Assembly: GCA_018714665.1 (NCBI GenBank)
Contig: DVNA01000045.1
Span: 1 to 8,676, forward strand
DNA from: Candidatus Gallibacteroides avistercoris
GTDB lineage: Bacteria; Bacteroidota; Bacteroidia; Bacteroidales; CHK158-818
Direction of reading: 5' to 3'
DNA: 8,676 bases
Position 1 is the first letter of the stretch; every line of letters starts with the position of its first letter. Positions 1 to 6,359 of the stretch are shown piece by piece. The translations under genes were made by a program, and so were the position numbers. The notes under the pieces were generated by a model that was not told the origin of the DNA, did not search any database, and saw only the letters and a program-made list of their open reading frames with translations.

Positions 1-2207
1 TTTTTCAAGAACAGTTTTATCAACGTACCGTATCCGGCCCCGTTGATCTTGCGGATGGCTATCTCTTTCCGCCGTCGCTCGCAAGCCAGCGATACCATCG
101 AATAGATACCGAACAAAGCCCCGACAATGCAAACACTTGTCAGAATATAGAGCAAACGCATGAAGTTCAAATCCTTTGAGCTTTCCGTCTCAAACCGTTC
201 TTCCATATAGCGGAATACAAGGCGTTGGTTGGATATCATTTCCTTGATTTTTTGCTCTGCCTCTTTTCGCATACCGGGTTTATACCGAAAAGCCAAATAA
301 CTATCGCCTTTTGAATACAGGTAAATGGCCGGAATAGGTTCTTGTTTACCGGATGCGAAGATATCGGGAGTAATCCCTATTACCTGAAAAATCCGTTTAT
401 TATACGTCAAAGATAATCCGATCGGATTTCCTTCTCCAAATTGCCTGGCCACAGACTGGCTGATAATTACTTTGTCTTTGTTCCAATCCAGATCCTCCGC
501 ATCAAATAATCTTCCCTGTAAACATTTGATTTTACATACATCAAAATATTCGGGTGTTACAGCATAGCCAAAACAATACCCTACTTTTTTTTCTTGTCCC
601 TCCGACTGGATGTCGTCCAGAATAATCTGCCGATGCCCTCTATGGTATTCTATAATGCCATATTCACAATAACAGACCGATTCTAATTCGGGTAAAGCAA
701 CGATTTTATCGATACAGTATCGGTATAAGGAAGAAAACTTGTTCACCGAACGGTTTTCCACAAAGCACAATCGGGTTGGATCAAATCCCGGGTCGATATT
801 TTTCATGTGGCGTATCTGTTTGATAAAAACGGCCGAACAGAATATAAAGACGATACCCGCCAACAGTTGAATGCCTATCAGGACGTTTTGAGAAAATAAC
901 CGGTTTTCCCGGGCCGTCTCTACTGTGTGAAACAACGAAACGAAACTCTTGTTTCGGATATAGTATAATGGCCATATCAACAGGACAAAAGAGAATGCGA
1001 CGATCGAAAAGAAATACAACGTCAACTCTCCCCAAATGGCAAAAGAGAACTCCTCCATACCGGTAAATTCAAGATAGACGGGCATAATAAGTTCTATGGT
1101 CAAACAACCTATCAGGAACGCCCCGAACAGGATGAACAGAAATTCGGTACAAAGCATGGCATACAGTTGCCCAAACGAAGCCCCGACGGCCAACCGCAGG
1201 GCCATATTGCGTCTCTCTTGCTGTAATCGGCTCATGAAAAGCGAGAGATAATTAAATAAGAGGCAAATCACGGTGATGAATCCGGCTATGGCAAAAATCA
1301 CAATATCGTCGAACGACATATTGTGCGGATATTGTGTGAAATACTCCGACAAATGAAAATCCTGCAACGGATACAACTCTTGGGGCATATAATAGGGGTT
1401 GTTGATTGCCTCCCGTATGATGGGCAAGTCGGCATCCAGTTTCCGGGACAGTTTTTTATAATCGGCTCCTTTGTGCAACTTTACAAACGTATGGACTTTT
1501 TTAGGGCCATATCTATCGTTTTCCCTGTATGGCATGATGTAATCGAACGAGAAATCAGAATGTATCGGCAAATCCCGAACCATGCCGCAAATATTCAAAT
1601 TATATATAGTGTGTCTGAACGCTGGCTTTCCATGCCAATCGACAGGATTATCAAAGTCTGTATAACCAGGGACAATATCTCCGATATTATCTTCCGAATA
1701 AGGGTAAGTGAATGTTACGACGGTATTTGTAAATCCATCTATCTGTTTCCCGAATTCATATTTTCCTCCAAAATTTTTTTGTATCTCTTTATCTGTTATC
1801 AGCAGATTCAACGAGTCGGTAAAAAATTGCTCTTTATCGCCTGCTAAGAACTGGATATCGAATAGTTCAAAAAATCCGGGAGTAACCTGCAACAACTCTT
1901 TTTTTCTTCCCAACGTATCGACAAGCTCAACCTTTAACAATGAAACCATGCTTTCTATTTCGGGATAACGTTCTTTGAAAAACGATTGATATCGGTTAAA
2001 ATATTCACCCATATTCCCTTTCTTATCACTCAATAAAAAAATCCTATCCGAATCGGTTATTCTGTTGTAGGTCATCTCATAACGAATCCACAAGAGGGAG
2101 AGGGCAAAGCATACGAAGCCTATGGCCAACCCTACGATACTGACCACTGACTGCTGTTTGTAACGGCAAATGTTCCGCAATCCGATTTTTAAATAATGTG
2201 CTATCAT
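1..2207 (-). CDS. MacB/FtsX-type ABC transporter permease, 3' end cut off by the window edge
   Basis: The frame is open from the ATG at 2207-2205 to base 1, giving 735 residues with no stop, so this is an intact gene leaving the window and not a pseudogene. A cytoplasmic start is followed by TM1 (about residues 20-41), a large periplasmic MacB-like domain (about 42-295), TM2 (302-325), a cytoplasmic loop with RLQQERRNMALRLAVGAS (327-344), TM3 (355-378), TM4 (395-416), TM5 (442-462), a second periplasmic domain (about 464-682) and TM6 (685-707). The hallmark FtsX coupling motif ERRRKEIAIRKINGA lies at 710-724. Relatives run to roughly 780-800 residues, so the last two membrane segments should lie beyond the edge. 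Such permeases work with a separate ATPase as mechanotransmission exporters or act on envelope substrates; neither ATPase nor substrate is visible here. The ATG is chosen because the frame gives a typical MIAHYLKIGLRN start; no Shine-Dalgarno is seen. Upstream control looks sigma-54 dependent. Confidence 0.94.
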   Translation of the reverse strand, partial: MIAHYLKIGLRNICRYKQQSVVSIVGLAIGFVCFALSLLWIRYEMTYNRITDSDRIFLLSDKKGNMGEYFNRYQSFFKERYPEIESMVSLLKVELVDTLGRKKELLQVTPGFFELFDIQFLAGDKEQFFTDSLNLLITDKEIQKNFGGKYEFGKQIDGFTNTVVTFTYPYSEDNIGDIVPGYTDFDNPVDWHGKPAFRHTIYNLNICGMVRDLPIHSDFSFDYIMPYRENDRYGPKKVHTFVKLHKGADYKKLSRKLDADLPIIREAINNPYYMPQELYPLQDFHLSEYFTQYPHNMSFDDIVIFAIAGFITVICLLFNYLSLFMSRLQQERRNMALRLAVGASFGQLYAMLCTEFLFILFGAFLIGCLTIELIMPVYLEFTGMEEFSFAIWGELTLYFFSIVAFSFVLLIWPLYYIRNKSFVSLFHTVETARENRLFSQNVLIGIQLLAGIVFIFCSAVFIKQIRHMKNIDPGFDPTRLCFVENRSVNKFSSLYRYCIDKIVALPELESVCYCEYGIIEYHRGHRQIILDDIQSEGQEKKVGYCFGYAVTPEYFDVCKIKCLQGRLFDAEDLDWNKDKVIISQSVARQFGEGNPIGLSLTYNKRIFQVIGITPDIFASGKQEPIPAIYLYSKGDSYLAFRYKPGMRKEAEQKIKEMISNQRLVFRYMEERFETESSKDLNFMRLLYILTSVCIVGALFGIYSMVSLACERRRKEIAIRKINGAGYGTLIKLFLK

Positions 2208-2284
2208 ACTATTTAGAATTTATGGCTGTTCGTTCAAGAGTATAAATCAAAAAATATTTTTGTGCATTATACTAAAAAAATATA

Positions 2285-2300
2285 TACAAAAATCGTGCCA
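2285..2300 (-). promoter_or_regulatory. Sigma-54 (-24/-12) promoter for the permease gene
   Basis: Read on the minus strand, the sequence is TGGCACG, four bases (ATTT), then TTGTA. The sigma-54 consensus is TGGCACR-N4-TTGCW, so the -24 block is perfect and the -12 block differs by one base (T for C). GG-to-GT spacing is the required 12 bp. This predicts a start near 2274 and a leader of about 66 nt before the ATG at 2207. No match to the Bacteroides housekeeping -7 box (TAnnTTTG) was found on this strand between 2208 and 2420, which favours sigma-54 as the main promoter. Confidence 0.8.
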
Positions 2301-2342
2301 AACTTTTAAATAACTAACAATCAATTTATTATAAAACTCCCA

Positions 2343-2358
2343 AATTCGGAAACGAAAA
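2343..2358. promoter_or_regulatory. Degenerate third copy of the dyad
   Basis: The core TTCGGAAACG (2345-2354) is identical over ten bases to the core of the copy at 2384-2399, but the outer CACA/TGTG bases are replaced by A's. Its centre is 20 bp from that of the perfect dyad, continuing the spacing, and about 76 bp upstream of the predicted start. It could be a weak third binding site or a decayed one. Confidence 0.45.
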
Positions 2359-2362
2359 AAAA

Positions 2363-2378
2363 TGTGCGAAATCGCACA
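2363..2378. promoter_or_regulatory. Perfect dyad TGTGCGA-AA-TCGCACA, probable enhancer-binding-protein site
   Basis: The 16-bp inverted repeat TGTGCGAAATCGCACA has 7-bp arms that match exactly and a 2-bp centre. Its centre is about 96 bp upstream of the predicted sigma-54 start. That is the usual place for an upstream activating sequence bound by an NtrC-family activator dimer. The identity of the protein is inference. Confidence 0.72.
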
Positions 2379-2383
2379 AAAGG

Positions 2384-2399
2384 TGTTCGGAAACGCACA
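2384..2399. promoter_or_regulatory. Second dyad TGTTCGGAAACGCACA, same family as 2363-2378
   Basis: This copy shares the right half CGCACA and most of the left half with the perfect dyad; five of seven arm positions pair. Its centre lies 21 bp, two helical turns, from the neighbouring copy and about 117 bp upstream of the predicted start. Both copies would therefore face the same side of the DNA, as expected for cooperative activator binding. Confidence 0.68.
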
Positions 2400-2400
2400 T

Positions 2401-2640
2401 TTTTAAAAAAGTCTGTTTTTGTACTGTGAGATTTGTTTCGTTTTTTTTGATGTTGAAGATATCCAGAAATAGAGTTTTGAGGGGATATTATTTTTGTTTG
2501 AATGAAGGATGCTTCTATACAAACATTTGATAATTAGTTGTCTAATTTGTTTTTATGATAGATGTTGTTATTTTTTATATTTTGAAAAAGTTTCATCCCT
2601 TATAGGGATGTTACGATTCAAGGATTACCTTGTTTGAATA
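2401..2640. other. AT-rich non-coding spacer between dyads, with one small inverted repeat
   Basis: No convincing reading frame is present on either strand. A perfect inverted repeat CATCCCT-TAT-AGGGATG sits at 2594-2610 and could be a small hairpin or a protein site; it has no T-tract and is not a terminator. A plus-strand match to the Bacteroides -7 box (TATTTTTG, 2489-2496) has no partner near -33 and is probably chance in T-rich DNA. Confidence 0.5.
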
Positions 2641-2656
2641 TGTGTGGAATCGCACA
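2641..2656. promoter_or_regulatory. Distal fourth copy of the dyad (TGTGTGGAATCGCACA)
   Basis: This differs from the perfect dyad at 2363-2378 at only two of sixteen positions and keeps the right arm TCGCACA intact. It lies about 374 bp upstream of the predicted sigma-54 start. Enhancer-binding proteins can act at such distances by looping. No separate sigma-54 promoter was seen next to it on either strand. Confidence 0.5.
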
Positions 2657-2689
2657 TAAGGGCGATATACAAGTGGTAGAGTGGAGGTG

Positions 2690-2727
2690 TCAAGAAAACC
2701 TAAGCCAATTTAACATCGGCTTGGGTT
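2690..2727 (-). terminator. Possible second (back-up) terminator hairpin downstream of the glycosidase gene
   Basis: Two 10-base arms, 2697-2706 (AACCTAAGCC) and 2718-2727 (GGCTTGGGTT), enclose an 11-base loop. In minus-strand RNA the stem has one C/A mismatch and is followed by TTCTTG, giving a T-rich end GGTTTTCTTG much like the other terminators here. In plus-strand RNA the same stem is complete with one G-U pair but lacks a T-tract. It may be a second terminator behind the one at 2811-2859, or part of a structured plus-strand RNA. Confidence 0.35.
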
Positions 2728-2810
2728 GCAAATTTAATGTGAGCTCTACATGGAATTTAGAAGTATCAAAACAGAATCTTCAACCTGTAGCGATGAATTT
2801 ATCCCTTCGA

Positions 2811-2859
2811 CAAGAAACCCGACATTAACTATAAATAGCTGTCAATGTCGGGTTTCTTG
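2811..2859 (-). terminator. Intrinsic terminator of the glycosidase gene, probably bidirectional
   Basis: Perfect 16-bp arms CAAGAAACCCGACATT (2811-2826) and AATGTCGGGTTTCTTG (2844-2859) enclose a 17-base loop. The GC part of the stem is followed by TTTCTT in both directions. It begins 60 bases past the TAA of the gene at 2920, so its main role is ending that transcript. Its symmetry means it would also stop any plus-strand transcript. Confidence 0.85.
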
Positions 2860-2919
2860 CAATTTGTTGGTTCTATGTCGAACATTCGTTAATTGAAATC
2901 CATGATACGTTGAATTTAA

Positions 2920-5811
2920 TTACCAACTAAGTTTCACGAATTTTATTTCCAATGGATTAAATCTGATTATTCCGGAATTGTCTTTTACACCGCCTGATGC
3001 ATCACACTCCATTAGTTTGATGTTATTGAGGTACGGTGAAGTAATGCTCAATTCGGCAGACTTTCCTGCAATTTCACGTAAATAAAGCATAACGGCATTT
3101 TCCCCTGCTACCGGAGCCATGTTTACTAACAGCAGATGGTGCGGATTAATATCCAGGACAGACCCTGTAAACTTCCTGCTGCCACTGTCTTTACCGGCGG
3201 GTATGACTCTTGCAAGTAGTGGAATACGTTGGGTCCACGCATATTGGGTGGCAAAACCGTCCGAATTGTCAGAAGAAGATGTCAGCGCATACGTCCATTC
3301 TACCTCTCCATGCTGATCTGCATTAAAGTTGGTTACCCAATAATTGCTCATCACCCAAGAGTAAATATGGTTGGTTTCAGGAACGGCACCTGCTTTAAAA
3401 CGTCCAAGATTGATATTTCCGAACTGCATCAAAGGTACTTCGTTGCTGACCATTACGATCTGCTCGTTATCGTTGCGTACCGACGCAAAATTTTGAACCG
3501 TATTCCAGTCGTTGGCAGAGCCTTTCAGTTGGTCTACACCGGCTTCGATGACACCGCCGGGAACATCGAAATGTATTTTCCCGCCCGGAAGTTCAAACGG
3601 GAATGATACATAAACCGATTCCGGATCGGTATTGAGCTTCTTTTTAAGTCGGTAAACCATTTTGATCTGCTTGGTGGTTTTAAATACTTGGAACTCAACC
3701 CAAAAATTGTTCTTACCCATACCGGCTGGCGACGTACCGACAAAACGGTAGGTATCCCATATGTCTCCTTCTGTCAAACCGTCAAAATGAACCTCTTCGG
3801 GTACGTAACGTTTAAAATTGCCTGGGCGGAATTGATCGAGCGATCCACGTACATCGTCCGTTTCATAGATCAGTTCTCCGAGTTTCCACTCGTTGTTGGG
3901 GTCTATCAAATCTTTACCCAGTTCTTTATCGATCCATTTGGAGATGGTACCTTTATTCATATCGAATTCGACACGGTACCATTGGTTTTCTATCACGGGA
4001 GATGCAGATGTTGTCTTTTCAGGGACAGAGGCCGCTTCATCGGTTATCATGACTTTGAATGTCTTGGAACCGAGGGCCGGCACATCATCTACCCACACCC
4101 GCCAATATGTAGCATCGCTACGGCTTTTGTATATCTGCAACTTCGCTTCTTGTCCGTTTTCATCTACCAGCTTAACCTTTTTATTCAGCGGGATGATTTC
4201 ATGATCTGCATATATGGTTGTCATCCCGATATAATTCCAGTTCAGCGGATTGAAAACGGCAATGGTCGAATGTTCCGGATCGCGTACCGTATAGCTTTGT
4301 AATAGCCCTAAGGCCGTTTCTCCTATCGGACGGGAACGGCGGAACGATTCCCAGGCATAAGAGGCCTTATGAGAGCGCTGTTCCATCGTTTCATAAGCAA
4401 AAGGATCGCGTACACTCTCGCTATAACCGAACGTATGTTCGCCATAGAATATCAAAGCCTCATTGGCTTCGTCAATCTGTCTGTTGACACTCTCCGGTAT
4501 ATCGGCACCCATCATCTTTGCCATAGAGATGCCTATCTGGTTGGCTATAAGGTCAGTATGGGCTAAACGTGTAACAGCCGCTTCGCGGGCACCGGATGCA
4601 AATCCATCGGTCCACCAATCTGGCCAAGCGGCACGTATCGTCTCTATCTTATCGGGATACTCTGTTTCAACGATCTTAAAAAATTCGCAAGGCAGGGCTT
4701 GACGGAGTTTGGGATATTCGTATTTCTCGTTCCACTGTTTTACCATATCCGAGCCGATTGTTGATGGGGGCGAATTATCGGTAAAATATCCCGAATATTG
4801 AAACGAAAGAATATCGAACGGATAGGCATCGCCACGGTTTTCTATCGAAGTGATATAATCAAACAGTCGTTTCTCAAATTCCACGAAATCTCCTTTGTCT
4901 ATTTGCAGGAAATTACCTTGGTTGTAATGCTCTGCACGATATGCCAGCATTTTTTTGCCGGAAGGAGATTCCCACCAAAAAACCGTGGGTTGATCGAAAC
5001 ATATCAAGGCTTTATGTCCGTGTGTCCCCATGGTGAGGTATTTAATGCCCAGATCGGGGAAAAATTCGCTGAAACACCACCCGATTCCGTTTACGTCATT
5101 TTGCATGGCCGACTCGACCTTTATGCCCTCTTCGCGAAACTTTTTGATGGGATGCAGCGAATAAGCCAAAGATTGTTCATCGGGAAGTTCATCGAAATTG
5201 AAATACATTCCCATAACCTCTATACGGCCTTCTTGTATGCGTTTTTTCAACCTTTCTACCTGTTCCCTGGGACGGGTATTGATATATTGGTTTACAGCCC
5301 ATGCCGCTTCGCACGTCCAGCGGAACTTGGCGTCATCGGGATAATCATCCGTAAGGTCGCAATAGTCTAATGCATAGTCGATGAAACGTATGTGTTCCGA
5401 AAGTATTTCATGTTGTGGACGGGTATAACCGATGTCTGTATGGGAATGTTGTACCAGGTTGACCTGCCATTTACGTTTCAGGGGTGTCAATTCAGTCTTG
5501 GATTTCCCTACGACTTTTCCTCCGGCACGTACCGTTACCGGATAGGTTTCTGTTGACTTAACTTCCGGTATCACAAATGAGACTGATTGCCGTCCCTCGT
5601 TGAGTTCTATTTTCTTCTTATGTTTACCCAACGTAACAACCCCCTGTACGGGTTGCCCTTTGTGATCCACCACAACGATTATTTCACGCAAACCGTTTTT
5701 GCCGTTTTTAATTAAAGAATTACGTACCTGTACATTATAAGAGGTCTGCGCTGATATTTGCATCGCAAAGCCCGCAGAAAGCAATAGAAATAAAAATCTT
5801 TTTATCATCAT
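2920..5811 (-). CDS. Exported glycoside hydrolase family 38 protein, probable alpha-mannosidase
   Basis: The 963-residue product has a signal peptide (about 1-22, ending SAQ) with no lipobox cysteine, so it is predicted to be soluble in the periplasm or exported. A beta-rich N-terminal domain (about 25-110) precedes the GH38 catalytic domain. HSHTDIGYT at 122-130 corresponds to the HSHNDPGW zinc motif, giving H124 and D126 as ligands. QNDVNG at 237-242 places the likely nucleophile at D239. SGYFT at 340-344 matches the conserved WSGYFTSRP region. GEHTFG at 457-462 gives H459 as the fourth likely zinc ligand. A helical middle section (about 405-500) and a large beta-sandwich C-terminal region (about 510-963) complete the fold. 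GH38 enzymes are retaining alpha-mannosidases; the substrate is not known here. The motifs are divergent from classical members, so another glycosidic substrate is possible. ATG ATG starts the frame; I take the first, with no clear ribosome-binding site. The gene stands alone, without SusC/SusD genes in view. Confidence 0.87.
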   Translation of the reverse strand: MMIKRFLFLLLSAGFAMQISAQTSYNVQVRNSLIKNGKNGLREIIVVVDHKGQPVQGVVTLGKHKKKIELNEGRQSVSFVIPEVKSTETYPVTVRAGGKVVGKSKTELTPLKRKWQVNLVQHSHTDIGYTRPQHEILSEHIRFIDYALDYCDLTDDYPDDAKFRWTCEAAWAVNQYINTRPREQVERLKKRIQEGRIEVMGMYFNFDELPDEQSLAYSLHPIKKFREEGIKVESAMQNDVNGIGWCFSEFFPDLGIKYLTMGTHGHKALICFDQPTVFWWESPSGKKMLAYRAEHYNQGNFLQIDKGDFVEFEKRLFDYITSIENRGDAYPFDILSFQYSGYFTDNSPPSTIGSDMVKQWNEKYEYPKLRQALPCEFFKIVETEYPDKIETIRAAWPDWWTDGFASGAREAAVTRLAHTDLIANQIGISMAKMMGADIPESVNRQIDEANEALIFYGEHTFGYSESVRDPFAYETMEQRSHKASYAWESFRRSRPIGETALGLLQSYTVRDPEHSTIAVFNPLNWNYIGMTTIYADHEIIPLNKKVKLVDENGQEAKLQIYKSRSDATYWRVWVDDVPALGSKTFKVMITDEAASVPEKTTSASPVIENQWYRVEFDMNKGTISKWIDKELGKDLIDPNNEWKLGELIYETDDVRGSLDQFRPGNFKRYVPEEVHFDGLTEGDIWDTYRFVGTSPAGMGKNNFWVEFQVFKTTKQIKMVYRLKKKLNTDPESVYVSFPFELPGGKIHFDVPGGVIEAGVDQLKGSANDWNTVQNFASVRNDNEQIVMVSNEVPLMQFGNINLGRFKAGAVPETNHIYSWVMSNYWVTNFNADQHGEVEWTYALTSSSDNSDGFATQYAWTQRIPLLARVIPAGKDSGSRKFTGSVLDINPHHLLLVNMAPVAGENAVMLYLREIAGKSAELSITSPYLNNIKLMECDASGGVKDNSGIIRFNPLEIKFVKLSW

Positions 5812-6251
5812 TCTGTTCAGTATAGGTTAGCAAATCAAAAATTTAGTTCTTTAATGTCAATATAAAAAGCAGGTATTAGGATAATGGTATTATCAGTTTG
5901 TCATAAACATACAGGATTTGTAGGGATACGCTTTTTGTAATAGAAAGATGTACTCGGAATTTCCAGATTATACTATGTCGAATCGCCTCCTGTATTTTAC
6001 AAATATAAGAAATTTCTGAATTATTGATACATTTTATATAATTTACATTTAGAATAACGCTAACTAAATGATTGATAATATATATATTATTGAAAACGAG
6101 TATGATACGTGAGATGCTGTTGCGTGTAGTTTATCATATTTGAACGATTACCTGTATATTCCCGGAGAATAAGAAAGAATTGTCGTCTCTGACTATTTCA
6201 GACACCATTCGTTCAATATCGTTATTGCCAATGTTTTGGTATGCTGTTTCT
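5812..6251. promoter_or_regulatory. Non-coding leader/promoter region of the glycosidase gene
   Basis: There is no supportable gene on either strand. On the minus strand TATATTTG at 6000-6007 matches the Bacteroides -7 box TAnnTTTG, but no clear TTG lies at the -33 position, so it is only a candidate promoter; its leader would be about 180 nt. A perfect inverted repeat GATAAT-GGT-ATTATC at 5880-5894 lies in that leader and could be an operator or a weak hairpin. Also present are a 10-bp palindrome AGAAATTTCT (6008-6017) and a low-complexity 16-bp palindrome (6075-6090). Confidence 0.4.
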
Positions 6252-6295
6252 GAGAAAAGAAACCCGTCATTGACGTTTCTTGTGTCAATGACGGG
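6252..6295 (-). terminator. Intrinsic terminator of lon
   Basis: Perfect 12-bp arms CCCGTCATTGAC (6263-6274) and GTCAATGACGGG (6284-6295) enclose a 9-base loop. On the minus strand the stem is followed by TTTCTTTTCTC, a good T-rich tail. It lies 64 bases past the lon stop codon, separating lon from the glycosidase unit. The plus-strand side (CAACAACC) has no T-tract, so it works in one direction only. Confidence 0.88.
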
Positions 6296-6359
6296 CAACA
6301 ACCATTTATTAACGTTACAATCGAACTTACTATTTTTAAGAATAAGAAAAAGAGGAGAA

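Noticed and set aside
781..1035. An 84-residue minus-strand frame inside the permease region, which might suggest the permease is broken
   Set aside because: It starts at a TTG in a different frame. The permease frame itself reads through this whole stretch without a stop, verified codon by codon from 2207 to 1.
2489..2496. Plus-strand match to the Bacteroides -7 promoter box (TATTTTTG)
   Set aside because: No -33 element at suitable spacing and no gene downstream on that strand; T-rich DNA gives such matches by chance.
2661..2740. tRNA-like fragments (GTGGTAGAG and GGTTGCAAATTT)
   Set aside because: There is no matching acceptor stem, anticodon arm or T-stem pairing, so this is not a tRNA or a recognisable remnant of one.
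2634..2828. A 64-residue plus-strand reading frame in the gap upstream of the permease
   Set aside because: It overlaps the distal dyad and the hairpin at 2697-2727, and its last codons run into the terminator stem at 2811-2826. It has no recognisable domain, and its composition looks like translated non-coding DNA.
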